This document shows, in pieces, positions 55,588 to 64,000 of a DNA stretch of 64,000 nucleotides; position 1 is the first letter of the stretch; each line of letters starts with the position of its first letter. The notes beneath the pieces were generated by a model. The model was given only the letters and a program-made list of their open reading frames with translations. It did no database searches and was not told the DNA's origin. Both the position numbers and the translations under genes were made by a program. Source of the stretch: an uncultured Treponema sp. (GTDB lineage: Bacteria; Spirochaetota; Spirochaetia; Treponematales; Treponemataceae); assembly GCA_945877425.1 (NCBI GenBank), contig CAMCRZ010000009.1:1-64000 (forward strand), in the 5' to 3' direction.

Positions 55588-56784
55588 ATGGCTAAAATCC
55601 AGATGAAAAACGCAATTGCCGAACTTGACGGCGATGAAATGACACGTGTGCTTTGGGCTGTAATTAAGGAAAAGCTTCTTGAACCTTTCATTGAGCTTAA
55701 AACTGAATACTATGATCTTGGTCTTAAATCACGTGATGACTCAGACGACAAAATCACTTACGAAGCAGCTGCAGCAATCAAGCGTCTTGGTGTTGGCGTA
55801 AAATGTGCAACCATAACTTCCAACGCAGCCCGCATGGAAGAATACAAACTTAAACAGCTTACTCCTTCTCCAAACGGAATTCTTCGAGGCGAACTTGACG
55901 GAACAATTTTCCGTGCACCAATTTTTGTAAAGAACATTCAGTGCAACGTTACCTCATGGAAAAAGCCAATCGTTTTAGGAAGACACGGTTACGGCGATGT
56001 TTACAAGAATTGTGAAATTAAAACTCCTTGTGCAGGAACAGCAGAACTTGTGTTTACAGGAGAAGACGGAAAGGAAATCCGCAAAACAATTCAGGTAATG
56101 AAAGGTCCTGGAATTATTCAGGGAATTCACAACCTTGATGAATCAATTGAAAGCTTTGCACGATGCTGCTTTAACTATGCACTCGATCAGAAAATCAGCG
56201 TATGGCTTGGAACAAAAGATACAATCAGCAAAACTTACGACGGAAACTTTAAGGCAATTTTCCAGCGCATTTTTGACGAAGAGTTTAAGCCAAAATTTGA
56301 TGCAGCCGGCATTGAATATTTCTACACTCTGATTGATGATGCAGTTGCCCGTGTTATGAAAAGTGAAGGCGGATTTTTGTGGGCCTGTAAAAACTACGAC
56401 GGCGATGTTATGAGCGACATGATTGCCAGTGCCTGCGGAAGTCTTGCAATGATGACATCTGTACTTGTTTCTCCAAACGGTGAATTTGAATATGAAGCAA
56501 GCCATGGAACTGTTCAGAAACATTATTACCGCTACCTTAAGGGAGAAAAAACTTCTACAAATCCGGTTGCAACTATTTTCGCCTGGACAGGTGCACTTGC
56601 CAAACGTGCTGAACTTGACGACACACCGGAACTTGCAGCCTTTGCAAAAAAACTTGAAAAAGCAACTTTAGACGTAATTGAAGAAGGCCGCATGACAGGA
56701 GACCTTGCCCGTCTTGCAAATCCACCGGCAAAACAAATCCTCAACTCCTGGGAATTCATTGATGCCATTGCAGAAAAACTTTAA
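55588..56784 (+). CDS. icd: NADP-dependent isocitrate dehydrogenase (eukaryote-like type)
   Basis: AELDGDEMTRVLWAVIKEKLLEPFIELKTEYYDLGLKSRDDSDDKIT...SPNGILRGELDGTIFRAPI...EASHGTVQKHYYRYLKGEKTSTNPVATIFAW. Confidence 0.96.
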   Translation: MAKIQMKNAIAELDGDEMTRVLWAVIKEKLLEPFIELKTEYYDLGLKSRDDSDDKITYEAAAAIKRLGVGVKCATITSNAARMEEYKLKQLTPSPNGILRGELDGTIFRAPIFVKNIQCNVTSWKKPIVLGRHGYGDVYKNCEIKTPCAGTAELVFTGEDGKEIRKTIQVMKGPGIIQGIHNLDESIESFARCCFNYALDQKISVWLGTKDTISKTYDGNFKAIFQRIFDEEFKPKFDAAGIEYFYTLIDDAVARVMKSEGGFLWACKNYDGDVMSDMIASACGSLAMMTSVLVSPNGEFEYEASHGTVQKHYYRYLKGEKTSTNPVATIFAWTGALAKRAELDDTPELAAFAKKLEKATLDVIEEGRMTGDLARLANPPAKQILNSWEFIDAIAEKL

Positions 56785-56813
56785 AAGTTAAATTTGCAGA
56801 ATCCATAAAAAAA

Positions 56814-56866
56814 CTGCCTGATAAGCAAGTGATTTTTTCCACAACTTTTCAGGCAGCTTTATTTTT
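56814..56866 (+). terminator. Rho-independent terminator of icd
   Basis: CTGCCTG ... CAGGCAG followed by ctttattttt. Confidence 0.65.
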
Positions 56867-56886
56867 AAACTCATTGCAGAATTCAT

Positions 56887-57711
56887 TCAGGAAAATTCTA
56901 CAGTTCCGCCCCAGGGAATATCCATATTTTTACATAGAGTTACATATTCTTCAGTTTCACTTTCCGAAGCTTCAGTTACAAAAAAAGTGCAGTCCTTTAC
57001 GCACAAAGATTTTTCGCCTTCACAAGTTTCATTTTTTCCGTAAAGCTTAAACTGCTTCAACGCCTGATTTGCAACGCCTTCCCTGCTGTCAACTACATTA
57101 ACTTTTTCTCCAAAACTTTTTTTCATAACGTCAGCAATGTGAGTAAAATGAGTGCAGCCTAAAATCACTGTGTCACATTCATTTGCCTTAAAAAAATCAA
57201 CGGCATTTTTTACAGCTTCAATTTTCTGCTCTTCTGTGGAAGTAAAAAGATTTTTCTCTATAAACGAAATAAGTTCAGGATCACCTCTGTTAAAAACCTG
57301 GCAATCGCTGGCAAAGTCCTGAATTAATTTTCTGCAATAAGGATGATTTACAGTAGCGTTAGTTGCAAGAAGCCCGATTTTTCTGTTCACTGAAATTTTA
57401 CCGGCAAGCTTTATTGCAGGAACAGTTCCCACTATTGGTACTTGCGGAAAATTTTTTCTTAAAATATCAAGAGCAGTTACGCTGATTGTGTTGCAGGCTA
57501 CAACTATAGTTTTAGGATTCCATTTTTTTATAATCAAATCAACTGCAAGAGAAGCACATTCTGCAACTTGAGAAAAACTTTTTTCGCCATAAGGAAAATG
57601 AGCAGTATCACCAAGATAGACACACTTTGCAGAAGGCAGTTTATTTTTCAGAGCTTTCATGTAAGGCAAGCCGCCTGTTCCTGAATCCAGAAAAGCAAAA
57701 TCAACACGCAT
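56887..57711 (-). CDS. murI: Glutamate racemase
   Basis: DSGTGGLPYMKALKNKLPSAKCVYLGDTAHFPYGEKS...IVVACNTISVTAL...VILGCTHFTHI. Confidence 0.95.
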   Translation of the reverse strand: MRVDFAFLDSGTGGLPYMKALKNKLPSAKCVYLGDTAHFPYGEKSFSQVAECASLAVDLIIKKWNPKTIVVACNTISVTALDILRKNFPQVPIVGTVPAIKLAGKISVNRKIGLLATNATVNHPYCRKLIQDFASDCQVFNRGDPELISFIEKNLFTSTEEQKIEAVKNAVDFFKANECDTVILGCTHFTHIADVMKKSFGEKVNVVDSREGVANQALKQFKLYGKNETCEGEKSLCVKDCTFFVTEASESETEEYVTLCKNMDIPWGGTVEFS

Positions 57712-57765
57712 GATTTTAGATTTTAAGCATTTGACTAAATACTTTCAATAGCATAAATTATTACA

Positions 57766-58452
57766 ATGTACACGTTGAATAAATGTCAGTGTCCGGAATG
57801 CAGTAAGCCGGCAATTTCTGTTATTGATGATAAGGGCAACATTACCATGAAGCCAGGCTGGTGCATAAACCATGATCCTGAACCTGAAAAAACTTCTGCA
57901 AAAATTTTAAAGTTCATAAACGAACACGAAAAAATTGTAGGACTTACAGCCTGTGAAATTGAAATAAAAAATGCAGACTTCAAAAACAAAAAATTTTACG
58001 GATGCAATATGCAGCACTGCTCTTTTTCAAACGTCCACTCAAACGGAATGAGAATACGCATGAGTATGTACGACAATTCATCTTTTATAGACTGCGACTT
58101 AATTAACAGCGACATTCAGTTTTCTTCTTTCGCAGGAGCAAAATTTGTTCACGCAATTTTAACAGGCAGCAATTTAATTCATTTAAACTTCAACGGTGCA
58201 AATGCATATCAGTCAAGCTTAGATGACTGCGACCTTTACAACAGCCGTTTTATAAAAGCAATTTTAATAAACACTTCAATGAAAAACTGCAACTTAAAAA
58301 AAACAGTTTTCTATGAATCATTCAGGGACAACGTTTCTTTTAAATATTCAAACACACGGGAAGCTCTTGTTGACAGAAATAGAGGCGGACTTATGGGCGA
58401 CAGTGATGCAGTACTTTCCGAATCAGACAATGAAAGTCAGGAGATATTATGA
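57766..58452 (+). CDS. Pentapeptide-repeat-like protein
   Basis: IKNADFKNKKFYGCNMQHCSFSNVHSNGMRIRMSMYDNSSFIDCDLINSDIQFSSFAGAKFVHAILTGSNLIHLNFNGAN. Confidence 0.8.
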   Translation: MYTLNKCQCPECSKPAISVIDDKGNITMKPGWCINHDPEPEKTSAKILKFINEHEKIVGLTACEIEIKNADFKNKKFYGCNMQHCSFSNVHSNGMRIRMSMYDNSSFIDCDLINSDIQFSSFAGAKFVHAILTGSNLIHLNFNGANAYQSSLDDCDLYNSRFIKAILINTSMKNCNLKKTVFYESFRDNVSFKYSNTREALVDRNRGGLMGDSDAVLSESDNESQEIL

Positions 58453-59012
58453 AAATTTACTTTCACCTTTCTCTGGAAGAATTCACGAATTGTTATGTTG
58501 TTGTAAATGATGAAAGCGAAAAAAAAGAAGCAATTATTGTTGATCCCGGAGTCATCACCAACGATATGATAAAGCAGATTGAAGCCGGACCTTACAGACT
58601 TTCAGCCGTTCTTATTACCCACAATCATTTTAATCACGTAAAGGGATTGCGCACTTTAAATAAAATTTACTCGCCTGTAATTTACGCTGCTGATTACGAA
58701 ATAACAGGAAGCAAAACTTACGTTTTAAAAGGCGACGGTAAAATAAACATTGCAGGACTTGACGTAGAATATTTTTCCATTCCAGGCCACACAGCAGACG
58801 GTATGGTTTACAAAATAGGTTCAGTGCTTTTTACAGGTGATACAATTACTTCAGGCATAACAGGCGAAACTGCAAGCCATTATTCCAAAAAACTTATGGA
58901 AGATAAAATCAAGGAAAAGATTTTTTCCCAGACTGATGAAACTGTAATCATGCCGGGACACGGACCGCCTACAACTGTTCAGTCTGAAAAAAGATTCAAC
59001 CTTGACATTTAG
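58449..59012 (+). CDS. MBL-fold metallo-hydrolase (glyoxalase II-like)
   Basis: AVLITHNHFNHVKGLRTLNK...YFSIPGHTADGMVYKIGSVLFTGDTITSGITG...MPGHGPPTT. Confidence 0.92.
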   Translation: MKIYFHLSLEEFTNCYVVVNDESEKKEAIIVDPGVITNDMIKQIEAGPYRLSAVLITHNHFNHVKGLRTLNKIYSPVIYAADYEITGSKTYVLKGDGKINIAGLDVEYFSIPGHTADGMVYKIGSVLFTGDTITSGITGETASHYSKKLMEDKIKEKIFSQTDETVIMPGHGPPTTVQSEKRFNLDI

Positions 59013-60796
59013 TCTTTGGAAAAAATATTTACTCTTCCAGCTGCCAGTCCCCAGTTTTCAAAAGCGTAACTGTTTAAGGATTCGGCTGCCTGGACAAAAT
59101 AAAATCCGTTGTTGCTCCTTACGTATTCGGCAAGTTCACCTTCGTTTTGCCTTACAGTCCATCTGTTTGCAAGATCTTCTGCAAAATACGCTGAAGTGGA
59201 AGCCAGGTTCTGCTGCATTAAGTAAGCCATAAATTCATTTTTCATAAGGTATTCGTCATTTCTGTCGTAGCCTAAACCTCTTTGAGTTTCCCAGAAAATT
59301 TTAAGGAATTCCATTGAAGCATGGTCAAAGTTAACGTAGATATTTTCTACAAAGTTTCTGAATTTTTCATCACCGAAATAAATGCCGTGCCAGCTTTCGT
59401 GAGCAAGAAGCCGCCATCTTAAATAATCTGGACTTTCCCTGCTTATGGAAATGATGCTGCCCTTTCCTTCCTTGTAAGAGCCGTCTTCATTTTGCAAAAT
59501 TATTCCGTTGGCAAGAAGAATTTCTTTAAGCAGCTGTTCCCTTTCGTTTATGGCAAAATTTTCTTTCCGAACTTTATTAAAAAAAGCAGCCAGATCTTCT
59601 GCCTTATAATCGTGGGCATTGTAGCCGTGCTGATTTTCCACAAAGTCGTTGCTTACAAGCGTTCCCTTATAGCCTGTCTTTTCTACAAAAAATGCAAGCC
59701 TTGTAAAAAATTCATTCTGCACTTTGTAATCGGCAAAATCAAAAAGTAAAGTGTCAGGAAAATTTTCCCACTTGAAAAGTTCATAATCATTGCAGCGCCA
59801 GTTTTTTCTGTTCCAGTCCACAACCATTCCAATGTCAGAAACTAAAGGGAAGAGAACTTTTTTATTTTCATCAGGATTTAATTCAGGAGAATTTTTTCTA
59901 AGCAGAATTGAAGCAATTTTAGAACCGTTTTCCGTAGAAGCAAATTTTCCAAAAGGGCTGTCAAATGCACTAAGCTGAACAGTTACGGTATTTTTATTTT
60001 TCACACGCCTTATAGTACAGTTTTCGCCGCTGTAGTTAAATTTTACTTTAGTCTGATTATTGTAACTTCCGATATTTTCTTCCTGTTCAAGCTTGATTTC
60101 CAAAAACGGATAAACTGAATTTCCTTCACTGCCTGAACCGTAAACATTCCGTGCACTTGTAAAATCAAAAAATTTATTTTCAGAAAAAAATGTTCCGCTT
60201 ATTTCAGAATACTCTTTAGTAAAACCGTAATACGGAATTTCTCCTGAAAAATCAAAACCAACTGCAGGCTGTGCAAACTGAACTTTTTCTATTTTGGCAG
60301 GAACCATTGAGTAAACAAAAAAACCGGAAGGCACTTCATCGTTTTCCTTGATTGTAAAAGAAAGAACGGCTTTTCCGCCTGTACCGTAAAAATCAGAAAA
60401 CATTCCTGTAATGAGAGGACGCTTTTGAATTTTATCCTTTAATTTTTTTTCGCTTTCAAAATCTTCATCGTATAAAAAACCGTAGGCAAAAGGCTTGTCT
60501 CCTTTTTTATTTTTAAAGTCCAGCGTTACATTTACGGCTGCATTTGAATTTTTGTAAAACTGATTTTCCAGCATTGCCTTCTGGTTTACCGTAAATTTAA
60601 AATACAGATAAGAATGTTTTTCAGGATTTTTTATTTCAGCATTTACGCTTTGAAAATTCAGCGCAATAAGACTTTCACCTTTTATTCCCAAAACAGAAAC
60701 GTCGTTGGAAAAATATTTATAAACTTTAACGGCAAGAACTGCAAAAATTACGGCAAAAGAAAAAAGCATTACTTTAAAAATTGATTTTCTGTTCAT
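59009..60796 (-). CDS. Membrane-anchored hypothetical protein with HExxH metalloprotease motif
   Basis: N-terminal TM VMLFSFAVIFAVLAVKVY; WRLLAHESWHGIYFGDEKFRNFVE (HESWH). Confidence 0.65.
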   Translation of the reverse strand: MNRKSIFKVMLFSFAVIFAVLAVKVYKYFSNDVSVLGIKGESLIALNFQSVNAEIKNPEKHSYLYFKFTVNQKAMLENQFYKNSNAAVNVTLDFKNKKGDKPFAYGFLYDEDFESEKKLKDKIQKRPLITGMFSDFYGTGGKAVLSFTIKENDEVPSGFFVYSMVPAKIEKVQFAQPAVGFDFSGEIPYYGFTKEYSEISGTFFSENKFFDFTSARNVYGSGSEGNSVYPFLEIKLEQEENIGSYNNQTKVKFNYSGENCTIRRVKNKNTVTVQLSAFDSPFGKFASTENGSKIASILLRKNSPELNPDENKKVLFPLVSDIGMVVDWNRKNWRCNDYELFKWENFPDTLLFDFADYKVQNEFFTRLAFFVEKTGYKGTLVSNDFVENQHGYNAHDYKAEDLAAFFNKVRKENFAINEREQLLKEILLANGIILQNEDGSYKEGKGSIISISRESPDYLRWRLLAHESWHGIYFGDEKFRNFVENIYVNFDHASMEFLKIFWETQRGLGYDRNDEYLMKNEFMAYLMQQNLASTSAYFAEDLANRWTVRQNEGELAEYVRSNNGFYFVQAAESLNSYAFENWGLAAGRVNIFSKD

Positions 60797-60842
60797 AAAA
60801 AAAATAGTACACTTTTTTTATTTTTTACTCTACACTAAAAAA

Positions 60843-61295
60843 ATGAACGCTTTTATTCCAGGAAAAGACACAGAACTTTTTCTAAAAAACTTCCAGACTG
60901 ATTTTATAAAATTTTTTTCTGAGTCAAAAAAAATAATGATGTATCCGGAGTTTCCGCTTTTTGCACTTATGGAAGATGATTGTAAAATTGATTTTTCTTT
61001 GCTAGAAGAATGTTTTATACAAACACCAGAATTTGAAAAGGGCAATTTCTATTTCCCAGTTCAATTAAAAAGCAAAAATTTTTCTTTAACACTAAAAATT
61101 ATTTTTGCAACAACAAAAGACAAAGACTTTTTTTTAACTACTGATTTTTTACAAGATTTTTTTTCAGCCAGCAAATCCTACGAAAAAACTTTTCCTAAAA
61201 AAGAAAAATCTTTTCGTGCAGGACAAATAATTTTTTCACAAAACAGCTGGCAAATATTTGATGACAAATGGTATAAAATTCACTTTGCAGAATAA
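60843..61295 (+). CDS. Hypothetical protein
   Basis: Uninterrupted 150-aa ORF filling the interval between flanking genes; no family recognised. Confidence 0.55.
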   Translation: MNAFIPGKDTELFLKNFQTDFIKFFSESKKIMMYPEFPLFALMEDDCKIDFSLLEECFIQTPEFEKGNFYFPVQLKSKNFSLTLKIIFATTKDKDFFLTTDFLQDFFSASKSYEKTFPKKEKSFRAGQIIFSQNSWQIFDDKWYKIHFAE

Positions 61296-61333
61296 TCTTA
61301 AATTAAAACCATTTAAAACTATCTGAAAAAAAA

Positions 61334-61825
61334 TTATTTCATAATTTTTGAACCGCGATCCATTGCTACAAGTCCGGAATTTAAAAGTTCAAGAATTCCG
61401 TATGGTTCAAGAAGCCTTATCAAAGAGCTGAGTTTGTCTTCGCTTCCAGTTGCTTCAACAATAAGTGAATTTTCTGACACGTCAACAATGTGGGCACGGA
61501 AAATATTGCAGGTTTCAATAATAACTGCACGGGAAGATCCGTCTGCCTTTACTTTAATAAGAGCCATTGCCCTTTGAGTTGTTTCAGAAGAAAGACAGTG
61601 CTCAATGGAAATAACTTCAACAAGTTTAGAAAGCTGCTTTTCAATCTGTTCAAGAATATATTCATCGCCGCGAACAACGATTGTCATTCTTGATTTATTT
61701 TCATCAGCAGTTTCGCATACAGTAAGAGAGTCAATATTGTAGCCTCTGCGGCTGAACAAACCAGACACACGGCTTAAAACACCGGCGTGATTTTCAACTA
61801 AAACTGAAAGAACATATTTTTCCAT
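61334..61825 (-). CDS. ilvN: Acetolactate synthase small subunit (ACT domain)
   Basis: MEKYVLSVLVENHAGVLSRVSGLFSRRGYNIDSLTVCETADENKSRMTIVV. Confidence 0.95.
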   Translation of the reverse strand: MEKYVLSVLVENHAGVLSRVSGLFSRRGYNIDSLTVCETADENKSRMTIVVRGDEYILEQIEKQLSKLVEVISIEHCLSSETTQRAMALIKVKADGSSRAVIIETCNIFRAHIVDVSENSLIVEATGSEDKLSSLIRLLEPYGILELLNSGLVAMDRGSKIMK

Positions 61826-61889
61826 AATCATCATTCTCCTGTAAACATCAATTAAAATATAATCAATTTAACTTTTTTATTTTATCAGA

Positions 61890-63842
61890 TTATTTGCCTT
61901 CAGAATAGACGCCAAGGAGACGCACTTCTTCTGTTTTTTCTTTTAAACATTCAAGCAGCTGTTTTGCAGCATCTTCACTTTTGCCGTTTAAATTTTTCAA
62001 TTCCACATCAACGTAAAACCAGCTCTTCCACAACTGACCCTGAATAGGCCGAGATTCTAGTCTTGTTAAGTTAAGCTTTTTTTCTTCAAACAAACTCAGA
62101 ACTTTGCAAAGTGCACCGCTTTCGTTTTTAGTCGTAAAGATAAAGCTTGCCGTATCACATTCAATGTTTCTTGCACCAGGATGATTTTCTGCTTCCTGAT
62201 CTTTAGACTGAATTACAACAAACCGTGTGAAATTTCCTGAATCATCTTCAATATCCTGAGCAAGAACTTCAAGATTGTAAATCTGTGCATTTTTTAAACT
62301 TCCGATTGCAGCATTTTCCAGAGAGATGCTTTTTGCAACTGTTTCTGCAGCAGTGGAAGTTGAAACTGAATCAATGCAGTTCCAGTTTTTATGATTATCA
62401 AGGAATTTCCTGCACTGACCGAATCCCTGCGGATGAGAATAAACATTTTTGATTGTAGAAAAATCAGCACCTTTTGCAGCAAGAAGGCAGTGGCGTATGT
62501 TCAGCGTAACGGATCCGCAAATTACAACATCTTCAAACCTGCTGAAATTATCGTAATTCTGATAAACAGAACCGTTTAAAGAATTTTCTATAGGAATCAT
62601 TCCGTAATCTGCTTTTCTGTCAATAACGCTCTGGAACACTTCGCTAAAACTGTCAAGAGAGAGGCTCTGTGCTTCGCCGTCAAAATACCGTTCTATTGCC
62701 TGTTCTGCATAAGCTCCTCGTTTTCCGCTGTAAGCACAAATTGTCCTGCCTGTTTTTTCTACGCAGGAATCTGAGCCCCGTAAAGAAGATGCATTTTTTG
62801 AATCACACCTTATGTGAACAATGGATTTTCCCATAACAGGCGCAAAGGCTTCAATGTCATGCATCATTTTGTCAAACTGAGACGGCAGCAGGCTTCTGGA
62901 AGCACCGCTTAATGCATTTTCCGGATGATTGTGAACGTCTACAACTACTCCGTCTGCACCGCTTGCAACTGCAGCTAAACCCAATGGCGCAATTTTATCA
63001 CGTATGCCTACTGCATGACTTGGGTCAACCATTATAGGAAGATGAGTCAGACTTCTTAAAACAGGGATTGCACTTAAATCAAGAGTGTTCCGTGTTGCGT
63101 GTTCAAAAGTGCGTATTCCTCTTTCACAAAGAATGACGTTTTCAGTTCCCGAAGCAAGAAGATATTCTGCGCTCATAAGAAGTTCTTCCAGAGTTGCAGT
63201 GTAGCTTCTTTTTAAAATTACAGGCAAACCGGCAGCTCCTACTTTTTTAAGAAGTTCAAAGTTCTGCATATTTCTTGCGCCAATCTGAAAAACATCAACG
63301 TAATCTTTCATAACAGGAATTAAGTTTTCGCTTACAATTTCTGAAACTACAGGAAGTCCGAATTTTTCACCTGCTTCTTTTAAATATTTTAATCCTTCTT
63401 CACCTAAGCCCTGGAAACTGTAAGGAGAAGATCTTGGCTTAAAGCAGCTTGCCCTTAACAAAGCAGCACCGCTTTTTGCAACTTCTTCTGCAATTTCCAT
63501 AATCTGACTGCGGCTTTCTACAGCACTTGGTCCTGCAATAGTAACAATCCGCTGACCTCCAATGCGTACAGTCTGACCCTGACCGTTTGGAATTTCTACA
63601 ACAGTGTTTTCTGTCTTAAACTCACGGCTTGCCATTTTATAAGGCTTGCTTATCGGAATGATTTTCTGAACGCCCGGCAAAAGTTCCAGCTCTTCTATGT
63701 CCATGTGGACTTTTCCTACTGCAGCTATTACAGTATCTTCTTCACCCTGAATTTCGTTAAGGCGAAAGTTTTTTTGAGTAAGAAAATTACGTACATTATT
63801 TTTCTGTTCTTCCGTTGAATCTTTTTTTAAAACTATAACCAT
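61890..63842 (-). CDS. Fused 3-deoxy-7-phosphoheptulonate synthase (AroF/AroG-beta type) - prephenate dehydratase (PheA) with ACT domain
   Basis: N-term ferredoxin-like VIVLKKDSTEEQKNNVRNFL; RIVTIAGPSAVESRSQIMEIAEEVAKSGAALLRASCFKPRSSPYSFQGLGEEGL; then CAYSGKRGAYAEQAIERYF...YGMIPIENSLNGSVYQNYD...GNFTRFVVIQ...SFIFTTKNESGALCKVLSLF. Confidence 0.93.
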   Translation of the reverse strand: MVIVLKKDSTEEQKNNVRNFLTQKNFRLNEIQGEEDTVIAAVGKVHMDIEELELLPGVQKIIPISKPYKMASREFKTENTVVEIPNGQGQTVRIGGQRIVTIAGPSAVESRSQIMEIAEEVAKSGAALLRASCFKPRSSPYSFQGLGEEGLKYLKEAGEKFGLPVVSEIVSENLIPVMKDYVDVFQIGARNMQNFELLKKVGAAGLPVILKRSYTATLEELLMSAEYLLASGTENVILCERGIRTFEHATRNTLDLSAIPVLRSLTHLPIMVDPSHAVGIRDKIAPLGLAAVASGADGVVVDVHNHPENALSGASRSLLPSQFDKMMHDIEAFAPVMGKSIVHIRCDSKNASSLRGSDSCVEKTGRTICAYSGKRGAYAEQAIERYFDGEAQSLSLDSFSEVFQSVIDRKADYGMIPIENSLNGSVYQNYDNFSRFEDVVICGSVTLNIRHCLLAAKGADFSTIKNVYSHPQGFGQCRKFLDNHKNWNCIDSVSTSTAAETVAKSISLENAAIGSLKNAQIYNLEVLAQDIEDDSGNFTRFVVIQSKDQEAENHPGARNIECDTASFIFTTKNESGALCKVLSLFEEKKLNLTRLESRPIQGQLWKSWFYVDVELKNLNGKSEDAAKQLLECLKEKTEEVRLLGVYSEGK

Positions 63843-63901
63843 ATTTCAACCTCAAAAAAATTGAATTTTTGCACAAAAGGCTGAATGTGCGGATTAAAAC
63901 A

Positions 63902-63960
63902 AAAGGCAGAAGTCCAGATGTTCCAGCACTTAAAATGCGTTATAACAGACTACTGCCTTT
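63902..63960 (-). terminator. Terminator-like hairpin in the leader of the aroF-pheA fusion (minus strand)
   Basis: Minus strand AAAGGCAGtAGTC...GACTtCTGCCTTT then TGTTTTAAT; 60 nt upstream of start codon. Confidence 0.6.
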
Positions 63961-64000
63961 ACATTAAATTTCTGCTTTACACTAGAAACTGGAAACGTTC

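Noticed and set aside
1-64000. tRNA/rRNA genes
   Set aside because: No tRNA-like cloverleaf with T-arm GTTCRA motif or rRNA sequence recognised by eye; tRNAscan-SE would be decisive.

Overview
AT-rich window that reads as a Treponema-like spirochaete chromosome segment; this is inferred from gene content and composition, with no search run. It has three zones. (1) About 1-16 kb is an accessory, decaying zone. It holds a type III restriction-modification locus with a divergent XRE regulator, several PIN-type toxin-antitoxin cassettes (one frameshifted), truncated genes, several families of palindromic repeats, and a minus-strand cluster of very small Cys-rich proteins (12.0-14.4 kb). Two of those small proteins are missing from the supplied ORF track. 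(2) About 16-31.4 kb is a near-complete aryl-polyene (APE)-like type II PKS/FAS locus: 2 KS, a KS/CLF-like protein, KR, 2 DH, 2 ACP, AMP-ligase, thioesterase, GT2, 2 acyltransferases, LolA-like protein, MMPL exporter, lipoprotein and methyltransferase. The gene order looks collinear with proteobacterial ape clusters. (3) About 32-64 kb is mostly housekeeping: MATE, amino-acid ABC components, glgP/glgX, a TPP riboswitch with a thiamine ABC transporter, mrp, dus, argS, map, icd, murI, ilvN, and a DAHP synthase-prephenate dehydratase fusion. The items most worth a second look are a four-hairpin intergenic element present twice whose stems differ by compensatory changes (1.48-1.62 kb and 46.35-46.49 kb), the APE-like locus, the Cys-rich mini-ORF cluster with its hairpin-rich leader containing mutually exclusive palindromes, and the palindrome/direct-repeat bounded toxin-antitoxin cassettes.
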